From Achatina immaculata (lineage: Eukaryota > Mollusca > Gastropoda > Stylommatophora > Achatinidae): DNA of 64,000 nt. How positions within the stretch are numbered: position 1 is the first letter of the stretch; each line of letters opens with the position of its first letter. The position numbers and the translations under genes were made by a program. Positions 1-13,692 of this stretch are shown here, in pieces. The notes beneath the pieces are model-generated. The model ran no database searches. It saw only the letters and a program-made list of their open reading frames with translations, and had not been told where the DNA came from. The stretch is from assembly GCA_009760885.1 (NCBI GenBank), contig CM019708.1, positions 17,429,189 to 17,493,188 of the forward strand, read 5' to 3'.

Positions 1-225
1 ATCCTGCACCAGTTCCTTGGCCACAGACTTTATTATATCTGTCCTGTCCATAAGAATCATACCTGTTGCAATATCATTATGGGCAACATGATTGGCTATC
101 TCATTGCATCTTGCTCTCACATGTCATGGGCAATATATCCAGGTCAGCCTGGGTGACACTGGATTTTCCTAAGAGCATTCCTGACATAGCAAAGCCCTCT
201 CTGTCTTGCAAATGACTTCATCATA
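1..225 (-). mobile_element. RNase H domain fragment of a retroelement
   Basis: The minus strand reads LTWIYCP-stop-HVRARCNEIA then NHVAHNDIATGMILMD and KSVAKELVQD, matching the last catalytic part of RNase H (W-I-x-C-P-G-H ... N-E-x-A-D). One in-frame TGA replaces the expected Gly, so it is dead. A related fragment lies at 17785-18115. It may continue past the left edge. Confidence 0.7.
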
Positions 226-1190
226 ATGGGAAACATGTAAAGTCCGTAAGCCAGGCTGAGAGAACATGACAGGCCTTTGTTTTTTCCTGGAAGCAGGCAC
301 TAAGAGATAGGAAGAGCCTTGGGGTGGATCTGTTTTTCACTGGTCCTCATAACTGTCACATCCCACAAACACAAATTGTCCTTCCATTTTCTGCCTTATT
401 CACATGCACATTGGTTTTAAGAAAATACAGTGGGCCTTTGCCTTTTCTTATATAAAACTGTGGAAGAGACACAGTTTGTCAGATTCCTTCTATTTCTTGT
501 GATGACTATCTGGACATGAGCATGCTTCTGTCTTGAAATCACAGACACACTGAGCCTCAGTGAGCAGAAATATTCTTCATAGATCATACGCCCCCCGTTC
601 AGCTGTTGCAGAGTGTGACAGATGTTCATTTCTGGTTGATGAGTTATGTTTTTAAAATTTATTTGAAAAATGTTCATAAAAATGTCCTCAGAAACTAATT
701 TTTCATGGAAATAACATCTTTCTTAATCATTTTTTTTTTAATGAAAATATTATTTTCTTAAAAATAATCTTTCCACAGGTAGAAAGTTGTTTATTAAATT
801 ACAAGAAATCCAAATTTATGGCTGATCTTTCAGAAAATGAGACTTACTGAAACAGAGCCATACTTTTATAACAGGAACAAGCAATGTACAAGTTTAATGA
901 AGTCAAGCACCAAAATATGCAAGGAGAAATCTGTTGCTGTGTGTCTGTGGAAGCAACACAATTATGTTTGCTCTCATGTGGAGTAAATCAATAAGTCTAT
1001 GTGACATGAATCTAACACTTTAAAGTCACTTCCTCAGCAGTAACAGCCTCACAAATAATTTGTCATTGTCTCCCTCTTAATGAAGTAATTGAAAGGCTCA
1101 AGAAATAATTTTAAAATACATTTCTATAAATCTATCTTCCCCCTATATCTGAATTTTTTATTTAATCTGATATTCTTTCTCATCCTCAGA
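226..1190. other. Upstream region of the gelsolin-like gene, no gene recognised
   Basis: AT-rich sequence with no coding pattern, tandem array or clear promoter motif that I can defend. Confidence 0.5.
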
Positions 1191-1233
1191 TTTCTTGTCA
1201 TTTTATTTTGGTAGACACCTACAACCAACAATC

Positions 1234-1243
1234 ATGTCTCGAG
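1234..1243 (+). CDS. Gelsolin-like gene, coding exon 1 (residues 1-3)
   Basis: ATG TCT CGA G, followed by a GTATGT donor at 1244; phase 1. Too short to be found by ORF length, but it gives a start codon that joins exon 2 in frame (M-S-R-G-L-V-K). Upstream 5'UTR sequence probably begins after one of two acceptor-like AGs (1189-1190 or 1213-1214); the promoter is not identifiable. Confidence 0.8.
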
Positions 1244-4200
1244 GTATGTACAGTAATGACTTTTGAAATCAATATTTTTGCTGAAAATCATGCCATTTCA
1301 AAAAAAAAAAAAAAACTACTTCATTTATTAAAGTTCTGACAACAGAAAGCAGCATATTTAAACATGATTAAAGGCCAGATTGCCTTTTTTTTTTTTTGGC
1401 TTAAATTTGTTGTAAAAAAGTTGTTAGTGATAATTTGATGGAGTTTTTTTGTCTATATTATTAGCAAAATACACCAAGTAATTTTACTTATAAACTTTTG
1501 TATATGTTACTTTCTCCTTCATATCTTTTGTTTCATAGAAGTGTAAACATCATGAATATATATATATATATATATGTGAATAAATGACAGAGTGTTTTCA
1601 ATTTTTTTTTTTTATTTGTCATGCCAGGACTAGTGAAAGCCAAGAAGTACAACTGGCAAGACACCAATATGGCTCTCTTTGGTTCCAAAACTGAGAGAGA
1701 GGTCAAGAGTAAGTTTTCATTTTTATGCTTGATATAAGGATAATGGTAGGTGGTGTACTTCCTTGGTGGTGTACTTCCATGCATGTTTTTTTTACCTTTT
1801 CAAAGCAAAGAAAAAACATTTCTAAATGAAGGAAGGTAATAGAAAACTAAGGTTGGCTGCACAGTCTGGAAGGACACCTTGGTGTGATGGACATGAAAAA
1901 ATTGATTTATATGTAACCTCCATAATATTTCCCATGTGATCCATAGTACCTAAAGTATTTAATATGTTGAACATGGTTTTGATGACTGCATAATATAGTC
2001 AAACAGATATATCCATACTGCAAGAACTTAATATTGAAGAAAGCTGGCTAGTAAAGAGGATTAAACAGAGAAAACTTAAATATTTTGGACACATTGAATG
2101 GCATGATATCCAGAGAAGACTATATTGGAAGGGTACATAATGAGAAAAAGAAAGAGAGGAAGACCAAGGCGAAGATGGTTGCAAAACATAGTTGATAATC
2201 TGAAAATGGATGCATCAGCAGCAGGGCATCTTTCTTACAACCGAGAGGCCTACAGGAGTGCTGTTAGGGAGGCAAAGTTCCGTAAGGGACATGCGAATGA
2301 ATGAATGAATGAATGAATGAATGAGTGAATGAATGAATAATGTAGTCATTAGTATTTTCAGTCATGCAGAAATCAGTGTTGATTTTCAGTTGATTGGAAA
2401 GTCACCAATTTTTATGCAAGAAGTATCATTTTGCTGAGGTTTTGTACTGAGAAAAGTCCACTTTATTTTCATGCTTGTGGTTGTTCTTTTCTGCTTCAGA
2501 GGCATCAGCGGAGACTGAGCCCGCCTGGCAAGGTGCTGGTGTTGCCCCAGGTTTGAAAATCTGGCGAATTGAGGTGGGTTCTGACTCACAACTGTAGAAA
2601 GATTCACAAAAAAATAATGATTATCATCTTTGTGTTGGTTGAATATATGAGATTTTCTTTTCTCTCTTCAGCTACAAAGACAGCTCATATGTGGCCATTG
2701 TTATTTTTCTTTATTACTCATATGATAACCTTTAACAAATTTTGCTTTAAAACTCTAAAAAGTTATTTTCATTTAAAAATCACTTGACCTACATAACATC
2801 AGTGTTATTGTCATTAATAAGCTTTATAAGATGTATGATTCTATTTTAACATCACATTATTTTTTCTTCAATAATCATGAAGGATAATTGTTACTTTATA
2901 ACAGAAATTTGAAGTGAAAGACTGGCCAAAAGAAGACTATGGGGAGTTCTACAATGGAGACTCATACATTATTCTGAATGTGAGTTAGCACTAGAAATGG
3001 ATTTTTAAAATGCACTTCTAATTCTTGAATGATGCATGCTGCATTGAAGATAAGATTACTACGCTTTGAACCAAATTATGTTTGTCTTGCATGGCTTATG
3101 AAAGCTACTAGAAAGTAATGCAAATTCTTTTTGACCATTTTATGAAAAGATGTGAAATAGAGAGTTTGACAGACGCAAGAGAAATAAAGCAAAAACAGGC
3201 ATACAGGCACAGAGAGAAATCGCATGCATGTTGTTAACTTTTTTATTCATCATCATCATCATCATCAGGTGCTGTGCCGACTGGCGTTGGCTATTATGCT
3301 TCTCCAAAGTACACGATCCTTCATGCAGGCCATCAGCTCAGTTGGTGATCTCCTCTCACACCATTTCGTCAGACTGTCCAGTATCATTTCTCTTGGTCTT
3401 CCTCTTGATCTTCTTCCTTCTATTTTCCCTGTTGTTATAATATTTTCAATGTCCCCTCTTCTCATTGCATGTCCTATGAAAGTACATTGTCTCTCTCTTA
3501 TCTTTTTGACAAGATTTTTTGTCTCTCCAGCTCTTCTCATATATTCTTCATTAGTTATTTTTGCTGTCCAGGGGATTCGCGACATTCTTCTAATAAACCA
3601 CATTTCTGCTGCTTCCAATGATTTTTGTGCAGACTTGCCTATTGTCCATGATTCACTTCCATATTATAACAGGATTTTGGTGGTCTTGTTCTTTCTGTCT
3701 GTACTGTTGATGTGTACAGTGTGTTAATGGGACTTTACTTAGGCCGTATCATATCGTAGTGATCACGTTAAGCACGTGCATAACAGGGTAGACTTTCATC
3801 TTGATCTTCGTGAGTTGAGGTTACTGGACTAGTTATACACAGAATTCCAGCTCTCACTCTCACTTGCTGGATTAGTTAAACACTGTTCCAGACATACTTC
3901 TCATCCAGGCTCTTCAAAACCTCACGTTGACGACAACTGGTACAGATAGTCAAGTAAATACTGAGTAACGGTGACTTGGAACATTTATTGATGGAAGGAT
4001 GATAATGTTGATGAAAATAACATTAAATCCGACTGCTGGCTGGTTATCCCTGCCACGTGTTCAGTCCATTCATATGTACAACTGCAGTACAACTATAATG
4101 TTCATATGTTCCACGAAGACATCACACAGCTCAAAAAACGTCCACTCAGTTACACGTTCAAACCAAAACTGACCCACGCGCTCAGCCTCGCCCCCACAAT

Positions 4201-7200
4201 TTCCCATCACGGGTTCTGCAGCCCCCGTGACCTTTTCGAAGGATCTCAACAGGAGAAAATTCAAAAAGAAAAACCCATAATAATGCCCTTACTATCAAGC
4301 CAACAGTTTTTACATGAGTACTGCTATAATATAACACGATAGGTTCAATATATGACCACCGGACTATCAGCCTCTCATGTCACATAATGAAGCTACTTCT
4401 GAGAATCATTATGAGAAGAACAAGGAAAAAGATAAAAATGGAAATAGCAGATGAACAGTTTGGATTTGTTGAAGGAAAGGGAACACACAATGCCATTTAT
4501 GCTTTATCAACACTAACAGAAAGAGCTTTAGAAGTACAGAAATATCTCTGCTTATGCTTCATTGATTACACCAAGGCCTTCGACAAGGTGAAACATAATG
4601 AAATATGCTTGAAGACATCAATATAGACGGCAAAGACCTGAGGATTGTAAAACATCTATACTGGCAGCAAGAAGGAGCAATTTGAGTTGAAAATAGAACT
4701 GGAAAATATCAACCTATAAAACAAGGGGTGCGACAAGGATGTGTACTATCTCCAGACCTTTTTTCTCTGTACAATGAGAATATTCTAAGAACAATCATCA
4801 CAGAACCAGGCATAAAAATTGGAGGATACAATATTAACAACCTTTGGTATGCTGATGACACAGTACTGATAGCTGAGAACCAACAAGACCTGCAAAATCT
4901 CTTGGATAAAGTGGCCAAAGAAAGTGAACCAGAAAGGCCTTATTTTGAACATCAAAAAGACAGAGACTATGGTTATATCTAAGAAACAGAATCCACCAGC
5001 ATGCAGTATAAAATTAAATGGAACTATTCTAAAGCAGGTGCAGAAATTCAAATACCTTGGAGCAGTAATAACTTCAGATGGGAAATGCAGAACAGAAATT
5101 AGGAACAGAATAGGCCAAGCAAAGACTGCATTTCAGAGAATGAGAAACATATTATACAACACATCTTTATCAATGAATGTTAGAAAACGAGTCCTAAAAT
5201 GCTATATTGAACCTATCTTTATATAGAGCTTTTTTATTGTTTGTTTCAAAAAGAGATATGGACAGAAAGAGAGAGAGAGAGAGTTTATGTCGACAAAGTG
5301 ACAGTGTAAAAGAAAAATCTTAACACATAAAGAATACTGTGAATTGCATAAATTTGAAAAGTTATATAACACATATCTATCAACAGTGTGAAACTTGATG
5401 ATAGGGGTAGCATTAATGATGTTACTTTTTTTTTTAGTCCAATTACATATGTTAACTTTGTCACGTATCACTCTGTTCATAAGTTAACATAAAGTTGTAT
5501 CAAGTAATCCAGTAGTACAGTCATGTTCTTGCCCCAGTTGCAAAATACAGTAACATTATTGCTAGTTATAACATACATGAGTTTCTCTTCACAGACATAC
5601 AAGGATGATGATAGTGAAAATCTCCTCCATGATGTCCATTTCTGGATTGGACAGAACAGCTCTCAGGTAAGTAGAAAATGTATAAGCAAGGAAAAAAGTA
5701 GGAACAGCTTTATTATTTAATGAGCACACAATTGTGATGTTTGCATGAACCATAATCATACAAAAACACACAGGACGAAGGAATAGAGAGATAAGATAAA
5801 ATATAAATTCATATAAATGCTATGCAGAAAATAGGAATGGAAAAAATAGAATAAAATAAAATGAGTGGAGCACTTAGCTATTTCTTCGTCCAGTGTGTTT
5901 CTTTATGATTTAAAGTTCACGACGAAACATCACAACTGAGTGTTTGCTAAGTAATAAACCTTTTCCTACTTTTTTTCCCAGTTTATACATCTATGTAGGG
6001 GAAGTACACCCTACGCAAATACAACTGCAGCCACATAAATTTTATTATCACAGCTTTACTGCAGTGGCTTCATGTATGGTAGAATTCGTTTTATTATGTC
6101 AGTATCAGCACATGCATATGATAAATATTGAGCCACCTCCCCCCAGCTTTAGAGTCCTCATGAGTGACCTGCTACTGAAGATATACGGCCAGTCACTGCC
6201 TGTGTTGTTATTGATTTTTTAGGCTTATAAGTGCATACTTCTGTAGATATACTTCTTTTTTGGATTTTTTTTTCCTCTCATTTCAGGCCAAGGTGGTAGC
6301 TCTCACTATAGTTTCCCTTGTCTAATATGTTGAACTGATTTTCTGTTTCTGGCATCTGTTGGTATCAGGTTAAGTGTTTTTCATTATAAAGTCTATGGCA
6401 GTTCCAAAAAGCAAGCAAGATAGTATACGTCCTTGTTTCAAGCCTGTTTCAATCTAGAACCATTCACTCATTTCTTGTCCTGTGTTGACTGCACAAATAT
6501 ATCCATTATAGAAATCCTTATTGATGTTGACAATTTTAGATGGTATTCCATACAGTCTTAAAATTTTTCACAGTGAATCTCTGTGTATGCTATGAAATGC
6601 CCTTTTAAAGTCTATGAAGTTCAAGTCTAATGGTTTTTGCTTTTCAATATGTTTTTCAAGTATTATTCTTAGAGTAAAGATCTGGTTTAGACAGTTTCTC
6701 CCTTTTTTTGAAGTCCTGCTTGTTCTTCTCTCATTCAGTATCCACTGTATCTTTAATTCAATTCAGAATACTTTTGACACAACTGATAGTAAGGTTACTA
6801 CTCTCCAAATATTGTAGTTGATAAGGTTGACTTATTCATAAATATAGAGTAAAGAAAATCATATTACATATAACAACAGGTGTAGTGGGATTTTTCATCC
6901 CCATCTACATGTATCCTTTGGTTAAAATTCTAACACTGTGGGCAGAAATTCTGTTTTATGGAGAATAGTGTTTAATCTAATAGTTCAGGAGATGAGGGAC
7001 AGACATGACACTACTAAGTGACCCTTCACATTATTAATCAGGTGCCTTAGCTAACTGAGCTGAACTGAACAGAATTCCATGGTCTGGCTCTTTTGTTGTC
7101 CTTCTAATCTCATTGTCTGTGTAAATGCTAGTAAGCGCCAGTGAGTGAGTGAGCAGCAACTTTATCTCTTTGTGTAGGGTGAGCAACAACTTTATCTCTT

Positions 7201-10200
7201 TGTGTAGGGTGAGCAACAACTTTATCTCTTTGTGTATGAATGAGTAATCTTTATTTTTAAAGGGCAAAGAATTGGGCACGCAGGCCCGTCTTACATTCTG
7301 CCCTTCATCACTCCATCTTTCATTCTTCCCACACACTCGATTTAATACAAATATACAAATTAAAATAGGGAAAAAAACATATCAAATTAGTGTAAGATTT
7401 AACTATTACATTCAAAGTAAAAGAGAAGAAGTAATTAACCTAATAAAATAGCTCTCACACACATACACACACAGACATATACATACACAAAAATACATTG
7501 TAAATACAGATCTTCTAATATACGTTTTTTTAACAAACATTAATTGTTGGGTGAACAACTTTATCTCTTTGTGTAGGGTGAGCAACAACTTTATCTCTTT
7601 GTGTAGGATGAGTATGGGACTGCAGCATATAAAACTGTAGAGCTTGACACATATTTGGATGACGTCCCTGTACAACATCGTGAATGTCAAGGTCATGAGA
7701 GTGAGCTCTTCAGATCCTATTTCCCTCAGGGAATTACGTAAGTTGTTGAATTTTCATTGCAGAATCTGTTAGGAAGTTATTCATAAAAAAGAGAGTGAAA
7801 AAAAATTATGTAGTTTCAACCATATCAATATATGTGGGGATGCTATTGAAAGAACTAACTTGATGAAGTATCAGGGAGTAAGGATCGATCACAACTTAAC
7901 TCTTTCCACCCGGGAAAAAAAACGCGGACGTTACTGGCGTACGGGTGGACGTTACCGTCGTACGGGCGGACGTTATATTATCGAGCGGGTGTTGCGATAA
8001 TTTTTGGGTCCCTCTCTAAAATTAATTTTAACAAACTAATTCAGGGTTCAACATAAGTGTATCATATATCAAAATAAGTAGAAATGAATGAGGATTTCAT
8101 AAATGTAGTTATTTGTCAAAGAAAGAGCAGTAAATGTAGAAAGCACAGGCAAATGAAGTATTTGTGCTAGAATGCAGTGGTATCATGCTCGATGTGACGT
8201 ATGATATGCCCGGAAACAATTCTTTGGACACAGATGAGGTTCGTCTGAGCACGTAGTGCAGTAGTAATAGGTGCGGACTTTCTTGTCTGGCCTCGAACAG
8301 TATAAACACCGTTTACGGAAATCTTTCATGTCAATCAGATGAACACTTTGGTAGCGTTCTGAGATAAGGGGATGTGCTGCTGCTCCCGTTTGCCTGGGAG
8401 CAGGCATACTAACTTCTGCAATGAAGCTGCTGTCTGCCAAGGATACCAAACCCTCAATAAGCTGGTTCTTGAAGAAGACCAGAGATTTGTTACTCCTGCC
8501 AGGGTGAGCATTCACCTGTGTTATTTCCAAAATTCAGTTGAATATTTTCTTCCACCACTTTATTGTCTTTCTAGAATGCATGCCATAGTATGAAACCTTT
8601 TGGTCAGCTCTGTCACATCCATTCATACACATGTTATATGTGTGAATGATCTCTGGTTTCTGGACCTCTCGTTGTCCTTCAATAAGAGGAATAGTGACAG
8701 CTTTTCCATGTGTTGTAACCACATGAACAGGCTTCTTTGACTTTTTGTTTGTCCAGGAAACACAGAGAATCTTACCATCATCTCTGACATGGTAAACAGG
8801 CTTGTTTTCCTCAAGTGTCTGAGTTTTCAGCTGCGGAGGAAAGCCCTTACGACAGATATTCAAGGTCCCAGTGTAATTGTGACCTTTTGACAGCAGGTAA
8901 TCAACCAGAGGAAGACTGGTATAAAACTTGTCTGCAAATATATGATAAGAAGCCTTCACTGGCTGCAAAAGTGTCTGAAAAACTTTCACAGCATGACTTG
9001 GACTGTCAGCAGTGGCAGGGTCATAGGAGGTTTGCTTCCCAAAATATATCACCAGGTTGAACACAACCTGTGATGGAGTCACAAAGGCCAAACGTCTTGA
9101 TGTTATATTTGGCTGGCTTGCTGGCGTTATATTGCTTGTGACACCAGCGTCCCTTGTAGTCAATTACCATTTCATCAATACTTACGTCTCTGAAAGGGTA
9201 AAAGGCTGCCTGAAAAGATGCGACCAGCTGATTGACAAAAGGTTCAATTTTGGCTTTACCTTTACTATCAGCTTCACTGACATGCAGCATGGTGCTGTAT
9301 ATCATTAGAAACCTATCCCTACTAAACATCTGCCTAAAAAATGGTGACTGCAGATGGCCTGTGGTGATCCAATAGTCACTGAGTTTTGGTTTAGGTTGCA
9401 TGCTCATGGAAATGTTAGTGGCCATGAACTTATACATTTCATGGTGGCCAATAGGTGTCCATCCAGAATCATTACTACCATCACCTGCTTGGCTAAGTTT
9501 CATAACAGCATAAGCATTTATGCTGGCTATGAGACTGTCCAAAATATCTATTGTAAATAGTGCAAAGAAAAACCCCAGTGGTGTCCGCTCACGGCCAACA
9601 TCTAACAGAATACCACTGCCAGGATCACTGCTGCTAGGAGTTCCTAGCTCTTCATTCACCTGTGCTTCTCTCCAGTTAGATACTGAACTGTTATTTTCTC
9701 TCTGAGCCACAGAAACAATAGTTCTAGGTCGTTTCACAGGTGGAGGACTTATCCTGTTGCTCGGTCCAGCTAAAGAACTAGAACTAGTCGTAGGGCCATT
9801 GTCAGAGTCAGTTTCACTATGCCTGTCACCGTCACTATAGGCAGATAAACTAACTACAGGTTCATCCACGTGAGAACTTGATTCAGTTATGGTCTTTCCG
9901 TTACCTATAAATTTAAATAAATTCAAAGCTGCCTTTGCACTGTTTCTAACAGGCCTACCACTACCAGAATAACATGCAGTCACATTTGTCGAGTCGGTGG
10001 GTGGGTTCATTTTTTGAGTCGGTCTCGAAAATGTCACTGAAAAACACAAATTCTTGATAATATTTAACAAACTCCTTTTTGAACGGCGTGCCCAGAAGTA
10101 AAGGAAGATTCTGACATGCGCAGATAGTCGTTAACTAAAAAGTTAATTTCACATGTGAACAAAACAAAACAGGGTGTCCCATAGGGACCTGTAGATTGCC

Positions 10201-13200
10201 GACGTAAAACGAACATGGCCCCTGTAGGGTCCAGGCGGGTGGAAAGAGTTAAGATCCAGAGATCATTAGACCAGATCACAGCTAAATATAGGAAAGGATT
10301 GGCTACAATAGAAATAATGGCAGCACCAAACCCTGAGCAGCTGCTTCTGGTTCTGATATAAGAGATCTAGCAGCGGTCCTTTTGGTGACTGAATATGCAC
10401 TGGCAGTTCTAATGCTTAGCTCCACACAGATATGAAGGCTTGAGGGAATAGAAAATGAGGCAGTGCATATTTATTCTTGGATGCACCAGGGGCATATCCT
10501 GCAAGGCCATGAGGCATCTGGTAGGATTTTCAGAATACAGGACAGAAAATAAACATTGTGAGAGAGTATTTATCCATTACTGTTTTACAGCCTGAGATAT
10601 GCAGATGACATCTTTCTAATAACAGAAAATGAAAGCCGTTTTGCATAAACTTGTGAATAAGATTATAGAAGAGAGCAATAAAGGAGGTCTAGAGCTAAAG
10701 AGCAACATGACAGAAGCAAAGGTGACATCAGAAAGAATAAACATACCAAAGCACAACATCCTTTCAAACAGGAAGACATTTACACAGGTAAATAAACTTA
10801 GTTACAACAACAATAACAGCTGATGGCAGATGCACAAATGAAGTGAAATTGCACATAGGCATATCAAAGACAACTCTTAATGACATGAAGAAGATACTAA
10901 CACATAAGAAAGTGTCTTTGAAAGTGAGGAAAAGAGTAATACAGTAAAATAGAGTCAATATTGCTATGTTTGTGAAACTTAGACAGTCATCAAAAAGATG
11001 ACAAAGAAAAAGAAAGCAAGAAAGATAATGGCTTTGGAGAAAGAAGCAACAAATAACTAGGTAGACAGAGAAAGATGTAACAAATAACCAGGCAGACAGA
11101 GAAAAATCCAACAAATAACTAGGTAGACAGAGAAAGATCCAACAAATAACTAGACAGACAGAGAAAGATGCAACAAATAACTAGGCAGACAGAGAAAGAT
11201 GCAACAAATAACCAGGCAGACAGAGAAAGATCCAACAAGTAACTAGGTAGACAGAGAAAGATCCAACAAATAACCATGGCAGACAGAGAAAGATGTAACA
11301 AATAACCAGGCAGACAGAGAAAGATCCAACAAATAACCATGGCAGACAGAGAAAGATGTAACAGATAACCACAGTAGACAGAGAAAGATGCAACAAATAA
11401 CCAAGCAGACAGAGAAAGTTGCAACAAGTAACCAAGCAGACAGAAAAACAAATGAAGAGGTCCTCAGATAAGTTTCAGAACAAAGAAAACTGGTTAAACT
11501 GATAAGAAAAAGACAGTCACAATTTCTTGGACATGCCATGAGAAGACAGAAGTTGGAGAACCTAGTAAAGACAATCACAATTTCTTAGACATGCCATGAG
11601 AAGACAGAAGTTGGAGAACCTAGTAATGACCAGAAATTCAAGAGAAAAAGGAAGAGAAGAAGACCAAGAGAAAAATATCACAGTGGACTGACCAAGTGGC
11701 ATGAAAAAAGAAAGTCACCTGAACTAATCGGAAACATCAAGGACCACACAAGATGGAGAAGCATGATCACCAACACCGTCTGGCACGGCACATAATAATT
11801 TAATTCTCTTCTGCCAGCATCCTGGAAGGAGGTTGTTCTACTGGATTCAGACATGTTCCACCTGAACAGTACGAAGGTAGACTCTTCCATTTCAGCCGAG
11901 ACAAGTCTGGCCGTGTTGTTGTCAAAGAGGTAAGGAAAATTAAAAACTTCTCAGTCTTACTGTCTTCTCCACGGTCATATTTCCTGTTTGTTAGCTTCTG
12001 CTCTTTCCTCACCTGTGACTTGTGTTCCAGAACCCTCACTGTACTAGGTTACACACCCACTACCCAACCACATTCATATATTCTGCCAAGCTTCTTCTTA
12101 CCTCTCACTCTCTCTCTCCTTCCTTTCTGGTTTCTGTGCCCCCTCTTTACTACTGATCTGTCACACCTCATTTAAACATTCATAATGCTATGCCATGTGC
12201 ACTTTTGGATACAGCTTCTTGCAAGTCACATCTAAGTGCTCCCTTTTTTCCTTCATTTTTTTTTTTTGCATTCTTATTTGTTGTATATCTTTAATGTGAA
12301 TTTATATTTTTATCTTCTTTCCTTGTTTCTTTGTCCTGTATGTTTTTGTATGATTAAGGTGCAAACCAAAATGTTACAATTGTGTCTTATTAACTAATAA
12401 AGTTGCTTGTACTTTTGTTTTAAATAGTTTTAACACTTTACTCTCTTGGACTACCTTTGTGGTTGCTATGCTGTTCATACTGATCTGTATGCAGGGTTCA
12501 TATAACAGTGACTGCAGAGATAATGGAAGTGACTTGGAAGTTCAGATAAACATGCAAGTGAGCCAAACTGGTCCTATCTCAAACAGATTATTGTGATTTA
12601 TCAGAAAGGGATTGACTTATTTCCATGATGTTGAATGTAAATGCTATAGAAGAGTTCTCCAAATATCGTGGACACAAAAAAGAACAAATATATCTATACT
12701 ACAAGAGCTTAATATTGAAGAAGGCTGGCTAGTAAAGAGGATTAAAGAGAGAAAACTTAAATATTTTGGCCACATTAAACGTCATGATAATTTAGAGAAG
12801 ACCGTATTGGAAGGATACATAATGGGAAAAAGAAAAAGAGGAAGACCGAAACGAAGATGGCTGCAAGACATCGTTGATGATCTGGAAATGGATGCAGCAG
12901 CAGCAGGCCATCTTGCTCACAACCGAGAGGCCTACAGGAGTGCTGTTTGGGAGGCAAAGTTCCGCAAGGGACATGCAAAGGAATGAATGAATGAAAAGGA
13001 CAGAAACCTAGTTTTTAACGTGGTCTCTTAAATTGAGGGAAAAAAAATGCTGTAACTCACTCTCTCTCTCTCTCTCTTCACCATGGCATCAGCTGCATAG
13101 AATGTCAACAGTTACAGAGCTACCGTAACAGAATGTCCTGAGAGGGATGTCTGATCAGAGTGTAGTAAGAAATGCTGATAACATAGAACAGAGGGAACAA

Positions 13201-13640
13201 CATTTAACAGTGACCTAATCCAGCTCTGTGTGATTTTGTTATTATATGTCTTTCATAAATTTCTGTATTGTATAACTTTTATGTTCCCTGCTAGAGTATA
13301 GTCCCGCAGAATAGTTTGTTGGTCTTTAACATTGCACAAATCAGCAGTGTGTATAACGGGATCCCTGATAAAGTGAAACCTTGATTTTCAGATTACACGA
13401 GCTGCTTCTCTTGTCAGTGAAGGAGATGTGTATATTCTTGACCTTGGTCTCACAATTTACCAGTACAATGGTGAGAACTCGAGCGCTGTTGAGAGGGCAA
13501 AGGTAACACTCATTTCTTGAACTTCATCTGTTATGTGTCACCTGCCCTTGGCTTTTATTTAGTATTCCTTGCATTTTGTTTGCAAAGTGAGATTTATGAC
13601 AAGTGTGTGTGTGTGTGTGTGCGTGCGTGTATGTGTGCAC

Positions 13641-13692
<52 letters not shown>

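Noticed and set aside
3675..4337. Solo LTR
   Set aside because: Insertion and flank repeat are visible, but TG...CA ends and a clear 4-6 bp target duplication are not, so only an unclassified insertion is reported.
11119..11578. Leucine-rich minus-strand frames suggesting a small membrane protein
   Set aside because: Three overlapping frames all arise from the 31-bp minisatellite (31 is not a multiple of 3, so every frame is visited).
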